Assembly: GCF_023630705.1 (NCBI RefSeq)
Contig: NZ_JALQEM010000030.1
Coordinates: forward strand, 93,360-157,359
DNA: 64,000 bases
Source: Caballeronia sp. GAFFF1
GTDB taxonomy: Bacteria > Pseudomonadota > Gammaproteobacteria > Burkholderiales > Burkholderiaceae
Direction: 5' to 3'
Under the pieces are notes generated by a model that ran no database searches, had not been told where the DNA came from, and saw nothing but the letters and a program-made list of their open reading frames with translations. How positions within the stretch are numbered: position 1 is the first letter of the stretch; the number at the start of each line of letters is the position of its first letter. Position numbers and translations under genes: made by a program. Of this stretch, positions 43,087-52,548 are shown piece by piece.

Positions 43087-44766
43087 TTAGAACGTGCTCC
43101 ACCCACTGCCATCCGCAGCCACGCTCGCCACTTCCTTGCGCACTGGCGTGGGCCGCGTTGCCTTGCGCGCGACAACCGGCGCAGGCGCCGCAAAACCCGA
43201 ACCGCCCGCTTCGACGCTAAAGAACGCCATCACTTCGTTCAGCTTGCGCCCCTGTTCTTCGAGCGCCTGCGACGCGGCCGCCGCTTCCTCCACGAGCGAC
43301 GCGTTCTGCTGCGTCACTTCGTCCATCTGCGTGATGGCCTGATTGATCTGCTCGATGCCGCGTCCCTGCTCCACCGACGCCGCCGCGATCTCTTCCATGA
43401 TGTCGGTCACTCGCGCGACAGCCTGCGTGACCTCGCTCATCGTCGAGCCCGCTTCGCCCGCGAGCGCCGAGCCGTCGCGCACCTTGTCGGCCGACTCCGC
43501 GATCAGTTCCTTGATCTCCTTAGCCGCCGTCGCGGACCGCTGCGCCAGGCTGCGCACTTCCGTTGCGACGACCGCGAAGCCGCGTCCCTGTTCGCCCGCG
43601 CGCGCGGCCTCGACCGCCGCGTTGAGCGCCAGAATGTTCGTCTGAAACGCGATGCCCTCGATCATCCCGGTGATCTCCGCGATCCGCGCCGAACTGTCGC
43701 TGATGCCCTGCATCGTCGACACGACGCGGCCGACGACATCGCTGCCCTTGCGCGCGACTTCCGACGCATTCGATGCCAGCGAGCTCGCCTGCTGCGCGTT
43801 GTCCGCGTTCTGACGGACCGTCGACGTGAGCTCTTCCATGCTCGCCGCCGTCTCCTGGAGGGATGCCGCCTGTTCTTCGGTGCGCTGGCTCAGGTCGGTA
43901 TTGCCCATCGCGAGTTCCTTCGCCGCGCTGCCGACGGCACCGCCGCTTTCACGCACGAGGCTCACGGTATCGGTCAGGCGCGCGTTCATGTCGGCGAGCG
44001 CGCGCAGCAGATCGCCGGTTTCGTCCTTCGTCTCGGCGACGATCCGGCTGCGCAGATCGCCGCGCGCCACGGTCTGCGCGATTCCGACCGCTTCCGCGAT
44101 CGGCGCGGTGATGGAACGCGTGACCGCGATGCCCGCGATCACGGCGAACAGCCCGCCGAACACGCACAGCGCGAGCAAAACGTTGCGCTGCGCCTGATAG
44201 TTCGCCTCGAATTCGCGCACCATTTCGTCGCGGCGCACGTTCGTGTACGTCGCGTAGTCTTCGGTGGCCCTCACGAGGCGCGCGAGCAGCGGGCGGCAAT
44301 CATCGTCGAGCTTCGCGATGGCCTCGTCGTGACGGCCCGCGAGCGCGAGCGCTTCGATGGCGGTCGCCACCGGCCCGTACAGCGCCTCGACGCGCGTCAT
44401 TTCGGCAACAAGGCTGCGCGCCTTGTCGCTCGTGTCGTTCGCGGACGCGACCATGTCCTGCAACTGTTTGAGGCGCGCCTGGACGTCCGCGTGCGCGCGC
44501 TCGACGTCGGCTTTCTCCACTTCGACATCGGCGGGCTTCGCGACCAGCACCAGATTGCGCGCTGCGATGGCGCGGCGGTCCACGGCGGCGCGGACCTGCG
44601 CGGCCACGTCGGCGCGCGCGTTGATGCCGTGCACGTAATGCGCGAAGCCGTCGGTCGCCGTGGAGAGCGCCCGCAGCGACATGCCCGCGACCAGCACGAG
44701 CAGCACGGCGAGCAAACCGAAGCCGGCAATGAGTTTGTTCTTGATGGTGATATTGCGGAGATTCAC
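43087..44766 (-). CDS. Methyl-accepting chemotaxis protein
   Basis: A protein of 559 residues. Membrane helices at about 10-30 and 200-220 bracket a four-helix periplasmic sensor (4HB_MCP type). A HAMP domain follows, then the long signalling coiled coil with the hairpin tip [23 protein letters not shown]. The C-terminus ends in GWSTF, which resembles the xWxxF tail used to tether the methylation enzymes. It sends ligand signals to CheA/CheW at the inner membrane. Divergent from the class V aminotransferase gene. Ligand unknown. Confidence 0.92.
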   Translation of the reverse strand: MNLRNITIKNKLIAGFGLLAVLLVLVAGMSLRALSTATDGFAHYVHGINARADVAAQVRAAVDRRAIAARNLVLVAKPADVEVEKADVERAHADVQARLKQLQDMVASANDTSDKARSLVAEMTRVEALYGPVATAIEALALAGRHDEAIAKLDDDCRPLLARLVRATEDYATYTNVRRDEMVREFEANYQAQRNVLLALCVFGGLFAVIAGIAVTRSITAPIAEAVGIAQTVARGDLRSRIVAETKDETGDLLRALADMNARLTDTVSLVRESGGAVGSAAKELAMGNTDLSQRTEEQAASLQETAASMEELTSTVRQNADNAQQASSLASNASEVARKGSDVVGRVVSTMQGISDSSARIAEITGMIEGIAFQTNILALNAAVEAARAGEQGRGFAVVATEVRSLAQRSATAAKEIKELIAESADKVRDGSALAGEAGSTMSEVTQAVARVTDIMEEIAAASVEQGRGIEQINQAITQMDEVTQQNASLVEEAAAASQALEEQGRKLNEVMAFFSVEAGGSGFAAPAPVVARKATRPTPVRKEVASVAADGSGWSTF

Positions 44767-44978
44767 GCTTGGGGCTCTCTCAGGTCCGGAAAATTCGTTA
44801 TGTGAATGGCGCTCACGCTCTTCGGCGTGAAAAGCACGCGCGAACGTTTGCTGACATCGCGTCGCGGTGCTCTAGGTTTGATTACGGCGCGGCGGGCGCT
44901 CGTCTGAAGGGCTGCGGTCGTCATCGTCCATATCTTGTTCGTCGACGATAATGACGGCTTTCCGCCTTCACTTTGCTC

Positions 44979-46241
44979 ATGACCGATCCGCTCGATATCC
45001 GCACGCCCGAATTCGACGCCGCATTGCGCACGCTGCCGCCCACGCCTGCATCGTCCGCCGCCGTCGCCACCGACGAGACGTACTGGGACGCCCTGCGCGG
45101 GCTGTATCGGCAGACGGATGCGGTCGTCAATCTGGAGAACGGCTACTGGGGCGCGATGGCCGAGCCGGTGAAGTCGGTGTTCCATCACTGGATCGACCGC
45201 CTGAATTACGAAACCACGACGCTGGTGCGCCCGCGCTGGGGCGCGATCCACGACGGCCTGCGCGAGCGCGTCGCGGCGGCGATGGGCTGCGGCGTCGAGG
45301 AAATCGAGTTGACGCGCAACGCGACGGAGGCGCTGCTCGCGCTCATCAGCGGCTACAACGGCCTGTCACCGGGCGACACCGTGCTTTACAGCGACCTCGA
45401 CTACCCGTGCGGCAAGGACGCGATGGAATGGCTACGCGAGCGGCGCGGCGTGACGCCGGTGCGGATCACGATTCCCGAACCGCGCGCGGGCGAGGATTTC
45501 CACCGCGCGGTCATCGAAACTTACGCTGAAGCGCTGCGCCAGCATCCGCGAACGCGGCTCGTGCTGGTTTCGCACGTCTGCTTCGCCACCGGCCTCGTGA
45601 TGCCGGTCGCGGAACTGTCGGCGCTGGCAAAAGAAGCGGGCGCAGACGTGATCGCCGATGCCGCGCATTCCTGGGGCGCGCTCGACTTCGACGTGCCTGC
45701 GCTCGACGTGCCATTCGCCGCGCTGAATCTGCACAAGTGGATCGGCGCGCCGCTCGGCTGCGGCGCGATTTACATCCGCCGCGGAAATCTGAGCAACATC
45801 GATGCGTATCTCGGCGACCGCACCTGGCCCGCCGACGACATTCGCTCGCGCGTGCATACCGGCTCGCCGAATTTCGCCGCGTGGCTCACGGTGCCGGCGG
45901 CGCTGGACTTGCACGCGCGCATCTGCGCACATGCGAAGGAAGCGCGTCTGCGGGCGCTTCGCGATGCATGGGTGAAGCCGGCGCGCGCGCTGCCGGGCGT
46001 GCGCATTCTGACGCCGGACGATCCGTCGATGACGGCCGGCATCACCGCTTTCCGGCTCGACGGCCAGAGCGCCCGGACAACGTGCGATGCGCTGCGCGAA
46101 CGCTTCGGCATCTTCACCGTGACGCGGCCCGGCCCCGACGCGGGAGACGTCGTGCGCGTGACGCCCGCGCTCTTCTCGCGGATGTCGGATGCCGAGCGAC
46201 TGGCCGATGCGCTCGGCGTGCTGTCGCGCGAGGCGAGCTAG
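44979..46241 (+). CDS. Class V aminotransferase-fold PLP enzyme
   Basis: A protein of 420 residues from ATG 44979. It has the fold-type I PLP layout: ELTRNATEALLALI (phosphate binding), LVSHVCFATGLVMPV, the PLP ring-stacking Asp/His segment VIADAAHSWGAL, and the Schiff-base Lys in NLHKWIGAPLGCG. It resembles isopenicillin-N-epimerase-like and cysteine desulphurase-like proteins of unknown substrate. It overlaps the convergent sirtuin gene by 4 bases. Confidence 0.82.
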   Translation: MTDPLDIRTPEFDAALRTLPPTPASSAAVATDETYWDALRGLYRQTDAVVNLENGYWGAMAEPVKSVFHHWIDRLNYETTTLVRPRWGAIHDGLRERVAAAMGCGVEEIELTRNATEALLALISGYNGLSPGDTVLYSDLDYPCGKDAMEWLRERRGVTPVRITIPEPRAGEDFHRAVIETYAEALRQHPRTRLVLVSHVCFATGLVMPVAELSALAKEAGADVIADAAHSWGALDFDVPALDVPFAALNLHKWIGAPLGCGAIYIRRGNLSNIDAYLGDRTWPADDIRSRVHTGSPNFAAWLTVPAALDLHARICAHAKEARLRALRDAWVKPARALPGVRILTPDDPSMTAGITAFRLDGQSARTTCDALRERFGIFTVTRPGPDAGDVVRVTPALFSRMSDAERLADALGVLSREAS

Positions 46242-47083
46242 GCAGGCGCGGCTTCGCTGCCTGCGGATCGCGCATCGAGCCCCGCGATCAGCTCGCCCAG
46301 CGCCTCGGAGCACGGTGCTTCCACCTTCAACGCGAGCAGCGCATCGGCGCGCGTCTTGCCGATGTTGATCGCCGCGATCGGCTTGCCGCTTTTCGCGGCC
46401 CACTCGCAGAAGCGGTAGCCGGAATACACCATCAAAGACGAGCCGATCACGAGCATCGCGTCCGCGCCGTCGAGCGCCCTTGCCGCGTCCTGCACGATCT
46501 CGCGCGGCACGCCTTCGCCGAAGAAGACCACGTCCGGCTTGAGCAGCCCGCCGCAACGCGTGCAGCCGGGCACGTCGAACGCGCCGAAGTCCAGGTCTTC
46601 GATCAGCGCGTCGCCGTCCGGCACGGCAGGCGCCGTGTAGCCCACGAAGTCGGGATTTGCCGCTTCGAGCAGACGTTGCACGTCCGCCCGCTCGTGCCGC
46701 GCGCCGCAGTCCATGCAGCGCACGCGGCCAATGTTCCCGTGCAGTTCGATCACGTCCGGATTTCCGGCGCGCGTGTGCAGCCCGTCGACGTTCTGGGTCA
46801 CCAGCCGATGCACGCGCGAGCGCGCCGCCAGCGCCCGCACCGCGTGATGCGCCGCGTTGGGCCGCGCGCTCGCCACCACCGGCCAGCCGATCAGGCTGCG
46901 CGCCCAATAGCGCCGCCTCGCGTAATCGGAGCCGAGAAAGTCCTTCAGGAGAATCGGCGCGCGGCCGGTACGCTGGCCTTCGCGATCGCGATAGCAGGGA
47001 ATGCCGGACTCGGTGCTGATGCCCGCGCCGGAAAGTACGAAGAGCCGCGGATGCCGCTCGACAAAGTCGTGAAGTGAAAGCAC
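46238..47083 (-). CDS. Sirtuin, NAD-dependent protein deacylase
   Basis: A protein of 281 residues from GTG 47083. All sirtuin motifs are present: VLSGAGISTESGIPCYRD, VTQNVDGLH, ELHGN with the catalytic His, a zinc site of two Cys pairs (CMDCGARH and CTRCGG) and VIGSSLMVYS. It removes acyl groups from lysines with NAD in the cytosol. The insertion between the zinc Cys pairs is long, as in class II bacterial sirtuins (SIRT4-like). The nearby gene context gives no target. Confidence 0.9.
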   Translation of the reverse strand: MLSLHDFVERHPRLFVLSGAGISTESGIPCYRDREGQRTGRAPILLKDFLGSDYARRRYWARSLIGWPVVASARPNAAHHAVRALAARSRVHRLVTQNVDGLHTRAGNPDVIELHGNIGRVRCMDCGARHERADVQRLLEAANPDFVGYTAPAVPDGDALIEDLDFGAFDVPGCTRCGGLLKPDVVFFGEGVPREIVQDAARALDGADAMLVIGSSLMVYSGYRFCEWAAKSGKPIAAINIGKTRADALLALKVEAPCSEALGELIAGLDARSAGSEAAPA

Positions 47084-47266
47084 GTGCCGTCCTTGGTGCG
47101 CAAAAAAACGCGCGGTAGTTGCCGGTGCGGTATCTTGAAAATATAAGGCGAAACGCCCGCCGATGCACCGGCCTTACCACTTCGTCGATTCCGGAATTGG
47201 CTTGACCAAACGGCGGCGCGCCGATAGATTGATGCGCTGCCCCACCTTATTCGAACGAGAGACACG

Positions 47267-48277
47267 ATGCTGACCGTCATCTGCGAAACCCCCGGCACCC
47301 TCAAGGCCGAAGAACGCGCGAAGCCGCAGCGCGCCGAGAACGAAGTGCTGCTGCGCGTGAAGCGCGTCGGCGTGTGCGGCACGGACCTGCACATCTTCAC
47401 CGGGAATCAGCCGTATCTGTCGTATCCGCGCGTGATGGGACACGAGTTGTCCGGCGTGATCGAGGAAGCCGACGCCGCGAGCGGCCTGAAAGCGGGCGAC
47501 ACCGTCTATGTGATGCCGTATCTGTCGTGCGGCAAGTGCATCGCGTGCCGTCAGGGCAAGACCAACTGCTGCGTGAATATCCAGGTGCTCGGCGTGCATC
47601 GCGACGGCGCGTTCACGGAATATCTGAATCTGCCGGCGCAGTTCGTCCACAAGGCCGAAGGCGTCACGCTCGATCAGGCGGCGATGGTCGAATTCCTCGC
47701 GATCGGCGCGCATGCGGTGCGCCGCGCCGACGTGCAGCCGGGCCAGCGCGTGCTGGTGGTCGGCACGGGACCGATCGGCATGGCGGCGATCACGTTTTCG
47801 CGGCTGCGCGGCGCCAACGTCACCGCGCTGGATACGCGCGAAGACCGCCTCGCGTTCTGCAGGCGCGAACTCAAAGTGAACGCCACCGTGCAGATCGGCG
47901 AGCGCGACAAGGAGGAGTTGTCGCAACTGACAGATGGCGAGTTCTTCGACGTGGTGTTCGATGCGACCGGCAACTCACGCGCGATGGAGCGCGGCTTCGA
48001 ATTTATCGCGCATGGCGGCAAGTACGTGCTCGTGTCGATCGTGCCCGACCGCATCTCCTTCGCCGATCCCGAGTTCCACAAGCGCGAGGCGACGCTGCTC
48101 GCAAGCCGCAACGCCACGCCCGAGGACTTCGAGACGGTGCTCGCCGCGATGCGCCGCGGCGACGTGCCGACGGATGCGCTCAACACGCATCGCATGGCGC
48201 TCAACGATGTGCCCGCGCAGTTTTCGTCGTTGCTCGACCCGAAGGCCGGCGTCGTGAAGGCGATCGTGGAGTGCTGA
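47267..48277 (+). CDS. Zinc-dependent medium-chain alcohol dehydrogenase
   Basis: A protein of 336 residues. The catalytic zinc site is GVCGTDLHIF and GHELSGVIEE. The structural zinc site reads CGKCIACRQGKTNCC. The NAD site is VVGTGPIGMAAI. It groups with sorbitol/L-threonine/sugar-acid (gulonate- or galactonate-5-) dehydrogenases, but the substrate is not fixed by sequence. Its last 70 bases have a degenerate copy just downstream, part of the repeat described at 48288-48835. Confidence 0.85.
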   Translation: MLTVICETPGTLKAEERAKPQRAENEVLLRVKRVGVCGTDLHIFTGNQPYLSYPRVMGHELSGVIEEADAASGLKAGDTVYVMPYLSCGKCIACRQGKTNCCVNIQVLGVHRDGAFTEYLNLPAQFVHKAEGVTLDQAAMVEFLAIGAHAVRRADVQPGQRVLVVGTGPIGMAAITFSRLRGANVTALDTREDRLAFCRRELKVNATVQIGERDKEELSQLTDGEFFDVVFDATGNSRAMERGFEFIAHGGKYVLVSIVPDRISFADPEFHKREATLLASRNATPEDFETVLAAMRRGDVPTDALNTHRMALNDVPAQFSSLLDPKAGVVKAIVEC

Positions 48278-48287
48278 GGCACTGATC

Positions 48288-48840
48288 TGGCCGGCTGCGA
48301 ACGTAGCTCCGTGCGGCCTCGATCGTCTTGCCCGCGCAGTTTTCGTTGCGGCTGAGTCTCTAGGCGGGCGTCGTCGCACCGATCGTGACGTGTTGCCCCG
48401 CTAATGAACGCGCCCGGCTTTATCGGTCGTGCCGCGCCGTCTGTGCCGAAGCGGACGGCGTCGACTCGATTGTGGACTGCCGGATTGCTGTCAGGGCCGG
48501 CTGCGCACGTAACGCGGCCGGCCTTGAGCGTCGTGCCACGGCTCGGCGGTATTGCACTAGATCCATACTCGGGCGGATATAGCCCGACTGTTGCCGCTGA
48601 GTCTCTAGGCTGGCGTCGTCGCACCGATCGTAACGTGCCGCCCCGCTAATGAACGCGCCCGGCTTTATCCGTTGTGCCGCGCCGTCTGTGCCGAAGCGGA
48701 CGGCGTCAACTCGATTGTGGACTGCCGGATTGCCATCAGGGCCGGCTGCGCACGTAACGCGGCCGGCCTTGAGCGTCGTGCCACGGTTCGGCGGTATTGC
48801 ACCAGATCTCATACTCGGGCGGATACAGCCCGATTTCGTC
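48288..48840. repeat. 245-bp tandem duplication of two gene tails
   Basis: Two copies of a unit start at 48351 and 48596 with the same words (GCTGAGTCTCTAGG) and stay closely similar for the full 245-bp period. Each unit joins a decayed copy of the ADH 3' end (GCCCGCGCAGTTTTCG also occurs at 48330, as in the gene at about 48211) to an inverted copy of the 3' end of the GFA gene. The second copy runs into the real GFA coding end. A third, more decayed GFA-tail fragment lies at about 48288-48333. This fills the 458 bases between the convergent genes; no gene is in it. Confidence 0.8.
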
Positions 48841-49134
48841 GAAGATGCCGGTCGGCACTTCGATCTCCGGCACGCCATCGAATGCGAGATAGACCGGCGA
48901 ACCGCACGTCGGACAGTGATGGCGGCGGCCCGTCGCGGAGCTTTCCCACGCGATGGTGTCGCCGGAAACCTCCACCGCGTCGCGCTCGAAAATCGCGTAC
49001 ACGCCGAACGGCGCGCCGTGGATGCGGCGGCACGTCATGCAGTGACAAAGATTGACCTCTTTCGGCTGGGCGAACACGCGCACCCGAACCGTGCCACACG
49101 CGCAATGTCCTTCGTGAATGAAAACGCGGCTCAT
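48736..49134 (-). CDS. GFA/CENP-V-family zinc protein
   Basis: A protein of 132 residues from ATG 49134. It has the zinc-binding Cys sets of the family: GHCACGTVRV, LCHCMTCRRIHGAPFG and HHCPTCGSPVYLAF. Members include glutathione-dependent formaldehyde-activating enzyme, but most have no known reaction. Its last about 35 codons lie inside the tandem repeat that has spread downstream. Confidence 0.85.
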   Translation of the reverse strand: MSRVFIHEGHCACGTVRVRVFAQPKEVNLCHCMTCRRIHGAPFGVYAIFERDAVEVSGDTIAWESSATGRRHHCPTCGSPVYLAFDGVPEIEVPTGIFDEIGLYPPEYEIWCNTAEPWHDAQGRPRYVRSRP

Positions 49135-49199
49135 GCATCGCTCCCGGCGTTGCCTGCCTCGCCGCAATCTCGCGACGAAGCACGAGCGCGCTCAGGCGC

Positions 49200-49778
49200 T
49201 CATCGCACGAAGTATCCGCGGTTTTGCATGCACTCGCCGTATGCGCGCCAGTAGCGGACCATCGGCGGCTCGGGCGGCGGAAGCGGCGGCATCTTCATGT
49301 CGCCGCCATAGAGCGCATCCGATGCGCCGCTCGCCATGCCCGGCATCGCCGGCATGCCTGCCACGCCCGTGCCTCCGGTGCCGGACGCCGCCATCGGCGC
49401 CGACGCGCCGCGCGGCGCGGATGCGCCCGCGACGACCGCCGCCGATGCCCCGGACGCCGCCACGGCGGCCGATGCCCCCGAAGCCGGCGACGCAGCCGAT
49501 GCCGCGAGCGCGCCCGATGCGGTCGGCGGCAGCGGCGGTTCGACGGCACGCGGCGGGCTTATCGTGCGCGTGTCGGCTGTGCTCTGTTTCGGCGCGGCCT
49601 GCGACTCGCGCGCCATGTTGACCTTCGTCGTCTGATTGGCGTACGCATAGCAGGCGGCGTTGTCCACGGCCTGTTGTCCGGCGCTCTGGCTGCGGCCGGG
49701 CAAGGTCATCGGCTGCTGCGCGAGAGCGGCGCAAGAGCCGACGAGCAAGGCGATTCCCGCGAGATGTGAAGGTTTCAT
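49200..49778 (-). CDS. Ala/Gly/Pro-rich exported hypothetical protein
   Basis: A protein of 192 residues from ATG 49778. A signal peptide covers about residues 1-21 (SCAALAQQ). The middle (about 85-155) is low-complexity Ala/Ser/Gly with near-repeats of GASAAV and GASAP. The ends are better conserved in appearance: a Cys in NAACYAYANQTT and a C-terminal YWRAYGECMQNRGYFVR. The two Cys could form a disulphide in the periplasm. Family not recognised. Confidence 0.65.
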   Translation of the reverse strand: MKPSHLAGIALLVGSCAALAQQPMTLPGRSQSAGQQAVDNAACYAYANQTTKVNMARESQAAPKQSTADTRTISPPRAVEPPLPPTASGALAASAASPASGASAAVAASGASAAVVAGASAPRGASAPMAASGTGGTGVAGMPAMPGMASGASDALYGGDMKMPPLPPPEPPMVRYWRAYGECMQNRGYFVR

Positions 49779-49960
49779 TGACTGCGTTCCCCGATGCGGT
49801 GTTTTTAGTCGTTGCAGTTCGCTCGCCACCGCGTCGCTCGCGCGTATGGCCGCGAGTCTGCGCCGGGCCTGCTGTCAAGGATACCGCGCTCACGCACCGC
49901 GCCACGCCAGAAGCACCGGCATCTTCCGCCAAAATCCGCATCGGGCGAGCCCCTGCCGCG

Positions 49961-50608
49961 TCAGAACTTCATGCCGACGCCCACGCCGAGCACCCACGGA
50001 TCGATCTTGAGCGAACCCAGATTCGCGCCGCCCGCCGACGCGCTCGTGCGCATCCAGATCTTCTTCACGTCCGCGTTGACGAAGACGTTCTTCGCGACGT
50101 CCACATCCACGCCCGCCTGCGACGCCGGGCCGAAGCTGCTGCGCTCGATGGACACGGGCGCGTCGCCCGCCTTCAGCTTGTCGTTGTAGAAGTACGTGTA
50201 GTTCAGTCCCGCGCCGACGTACGGCCGCACACGGCTCTGATGATTGAAGTGATATTGCAGCAGGACGGTCGGCGGGAGCACGCCCACGCCGCCCAGTCCG
50301 CCGATGTTCGATGTCACCTGATGCCGCGAGCTCGCGAGAATCAACTCGACGCCGATCTGATCGCGGATCATGTACGTGAAGTCGAGCTCCGGCACGATCG
50401 CGTTGTTCACGTCGACGCCCAGCGAGCCGAGCGTGCCGCCCGCCGACACCTGCGGCTGTATGCTGATCGCCCGCAGCCGCACGAGCACGTCGCCGGCGTC
50501 GATGCCGGTCATCGCTGCATCGCTGGCCGGTGCTGCATGGCTCGCATGTGCCGTCCCCGCAACTATCGCTGCGCTTGCCAGCAGCATCGCCCGAAGTTTC
50601 GTTCTCAT
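49961..50608 (-). CDS. OmpW-family outer membrane protein
   Basis: A protein of 215 residues from ATG 50608. A signal peptide ends at about AHASHA (residue 25). The mature part matches OmpW: GDVLVRLRAISIQP, ELDFTYMIRDQIGVELILA, PPTVLLQYHF, RPYVGAGLNYTYFY and a C-terminal GVGVGMKF ending in Phe, as outer-membrane barrels do. It forms an eight-stranded barrel for small hydrophobic molecules. It is divergent from a small exported protein. Confidence 0.9.
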   Translation of the reverse strand: MRTKLRAMLLASAAIVAGTAHASHAAPASDAAMTGIDAGDVLVRLRAISIQPQVSAGGTLGSLGVDVNNAIVPELDFTYMIRDQIGVELILASSRHQVTSNIGGLGGVGVLPPTVLLQYHFNHQSRVRPYVGAGLNYTYFYNDKLKAGDAPVSIERSSFGPASQAGVDVDVAKNVFVNADVKKIWMRTSASAGGANLGSLKIDPWVLGVGVGMKF

Positions 50609-50794
50609 TTTTCGCTTTCCCGGTTGAAAGCCCGATTGTCCCGGCGCCCTGCGCGCGCCTCTTTGACAGCGGACAACGGATCTCGGCGTGTACTTATCCG
50701 GCGACGCGACACCTTGCGCATCGACAAGGAACACGCGGCCGGGTCCGCCGCTTGCTTTTTAAGGGGGCAAAGGACAGAACATTGGGAGAACGAG

Positions 50795-51139
50795 ATGAGA
50801 CCCACTTTTGGAGCAGCGGCTCGACTGGCGGCGATGCTGGCAGGGGCCGCGTTCGCGCTGGCGGCAAACGCGCAGAATCCGACGGCGCGGCCGGAAGGCC
50901 ACCCGAGCGGTCAGCAGAACACGCAGCCGAACCAGACGAAGCCGAGCCGGCTCGACAACGACAGCACGCCCGCGTATCAGGAACAGAACGTCACGCCGCC
51001 GGCCGTTGCGGCCGAGCACGCGAGCGGCGTGCTGAGAACGCAGCCGGGCAAGACATCGGCGGGAAAAGCGCCGGCACCCAAGCGCCCGAACGGCCTCGGC
51101 TTCGATAGCGACGCGGGCAGCATGGGCAAGAAGCCCTGA
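50795..51139 (+). CDS. Small exported hypothetical protein
   Basis: A protein of 114 residues from ATG 50795, with GGGAGAA upstream. A signal peptide covers about residues 1-27 (ALAANAQ). The mature part is short, polar and rich in Pro, Asn, Gln and Lys, with no Cys, and is probably disordered. Divergent from ompW. No family recognised. Confidence 0.6.
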   Translation: MRPTFGAAARLAAMLAGAAFALAANAQNPTARPEGHPSGQQNTQPNQTKPSRLDNDSTPAYQEQNVTPPAVAAEHASGVLRTQPGKTSAGKAPAPKRPNGLGFDSDAGSMGKKP

Positions 51140-51163
51140 TCGTTTAAAGGAGCCGAGCGGCGC

Positions 51164-51694
51164 TCAGTTCGTCTTGTTCGGCCACGGCCACGTGAGATAG
51201 CGAGACGGCTTTTGCGTCTCGCTCTTTTGCTTCGGCGCGTCCTCGCTCTTCTGCTTCGGCGCGTCGTCGCGCGCTGCATGCGCAGGCGCCGCGCTCTCAG
51301 CGGTCTCGGGCAAGTCCTCGCCGAACCACGGCACTTCGCTGCGCCTCTCGTCCACATACGCGCGCCAGCCGGTCGGGTTGTCCTCGAAGAGATCGTGCTT
51401 CACGGTATTCGCGAGCATCGGACGATTCAGCGATTCGTCGAGCAGCGCCTTCGGCCACACGAAAAACGCGCCCGATGCGCGCCGGATGAACTCGCGCGGC
51501 GTCATGCGCGCATCGACGAAACCGAGCAGCGTGAAGCTCGCGAGCGCGTCGTTGCCGCGCGCCGCGTCGCCGATGCTCGCATACTCGTCGGCGCATTGGC
51601 TCAGGCAAAACACCGTCTCCAGCACATCGCCCAGATGCAGCAGCAAGGCGCGTCGTTCATACGGTTCTCGTATCGGGGCCGATTGGTTCGTCAT
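51164..51694 (-). CDS. Hypothetical protein with a C-terminal DAPKQKSE repeat
   Basis: A protein of 176 residues from ATG 51694. The N-terminal 120 residues look globular and helical (ERRALLLHLGDVLETVFCLSQCADEYASIGDAARGNDAL) with no signal peptide. The tail has two tandem copies of DAPKQKSE and ends in a Trp-rich SRYLTWPWPNKTN. The family is not recognised. It is convergent with the small exported protein gene. Confidence 0.6.
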   Translation of the reverse strand: MTNQSAPIREPYERRALLLHLGDVLETVFCLSQCADEYASIGDAARGNDALASFTLLGFVDARMTPREFIRRASGAFFVWPKALLDESLNRPMLANTVKHDLFEDNPTGWRAYVDERRSEVPWFGEDLPETAESAAPAHAARDDAPKQKSEDAPKQKSETQKPSRYLTWPWPNKTN

Positions 51695-51807
51695 GCGCTC
51701 TTTCCTTCCGGTAGGAGATGAGATGCGGACGGCGCGCATCACATGACGCACGCCGCGTTCATCCCGATTCTAGCGAACCTCACGTTGGATTCCGACTCGC
51801 GCGTGCG

Positions 51808-52518
51808 TTAGCGGCAGATGCGATACGGGCCCATGTCGACGTGAAAGTGCGTCTTGTGCAAATCGTTGTAGTCGGGCCCAAGCGTGGTGTCGAACGAATG
51901 GCACGCGCCGTCGTGAACGCGGTGCAGGAACACGGCGTCGGGCGAAGCGGTGTCCTCCCAGCGCGCGAGTGTGATGCGCCGGCCATTGGCGAGCACGAAG
52001 CCGGTCAGGTCCATGGCGTTCGCGCTTGCATGCTGACTCAGCCCCGCGTCCTTCTGATGATTCACGTTGCGGCACGCGTAGCTGCCGACATGCTCGATGC
52101 GCGTCACGCGCTCGCCGAACACGTCGATGGCGGCGGGCTGAAGGTACTGATGCTCGAAGAACGCAATGCCGAGCGCGAGCGGACAGGTCGCGAGAAACGG
52201 CGCGCTGAAGCGCACGTCGTCCGATTGCGTGACGCGCACGACGTTCGTCAGCTCGCAGCCGCCCGGCCCGGACGTGTCCGCCATCGGCCGATACTGAAGG
52301 CCGGACTGCGCGAGCGCGGCATCGCAGAGTTGCGGGTCGCGGGTCGTGCGCCAGAGCTTGAATTCGGTCAGCGGGCCGGGCGGCGCGCGCACGTCGAGCG
52401 GCGCGAACGGATCGTAGCGTTCCGGCACGGCGATGCGTCGCGTGTACACGCCGTACGCAAGCACCAGCGCCGCGACGAACGCGAGCAGCAACAGGCAGCG
52501 GATGATTCGCCCGATCAC
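51808..52518 (-). CDS. Extensin-like (DUF) family protein
   Basis: A protein of 236 residues. One N-terminal membrane helix (about 4-22) anchors a periplasmic domain of the extensin-like C-terminal family: CELTNVVRVTQSDDVRFSAPFLATCPLALGIAFFE, GSYACRNVNHQKDAGLSQHASANAMDLTGFVLANG, HRVHDGACHSFDTTLGPDYNDLHKTHFHVDMG. The SxHxxAxAxDxxGF and HxDMG pattern is that of LAS-type D-Ala peptidases, so a zinc-dependent cell-wall peptidase is likely. Confidence 0.8.
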   Translation of the reverse strand: MIGRIIRCLLLLAFVAALVLAYGVYTRRIAVPERYDPFAPLDVRAPPGPLTEFKLWRTTRDPQLCDAALAQSGLQYRPMADTSGPGGCELTNVVRVTQSDDVRFSAPFLATCPLALGIAFFEHQYLQPAAIDVFGERVTRIEHVGSYACRNVNHQKDAGLSQHASANAMDLTGFVLANGRRITLARWEDTASPDAVFLHRVHDGACHSFDTTLGPDYNDLHKTHFHVDMGPYRICR

Positions 52519-52548
52519 CCTGTTCTCCGCATTCCGGCGCGCTTGCCG

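Noticed and set aside
42868..44805. 645-residue plus-strand frame opposite the chemoreceptor gene
   Set aside because: No recognisable domain and extreme Arg/His content; the minus strand encodes a complete chemoreceptor.
45432..47180. 582-residue minus-strand frame across the aminotransferase and sirtuin genes
   Set aside because: It runs antisense to one real gene and out of frame through the other.
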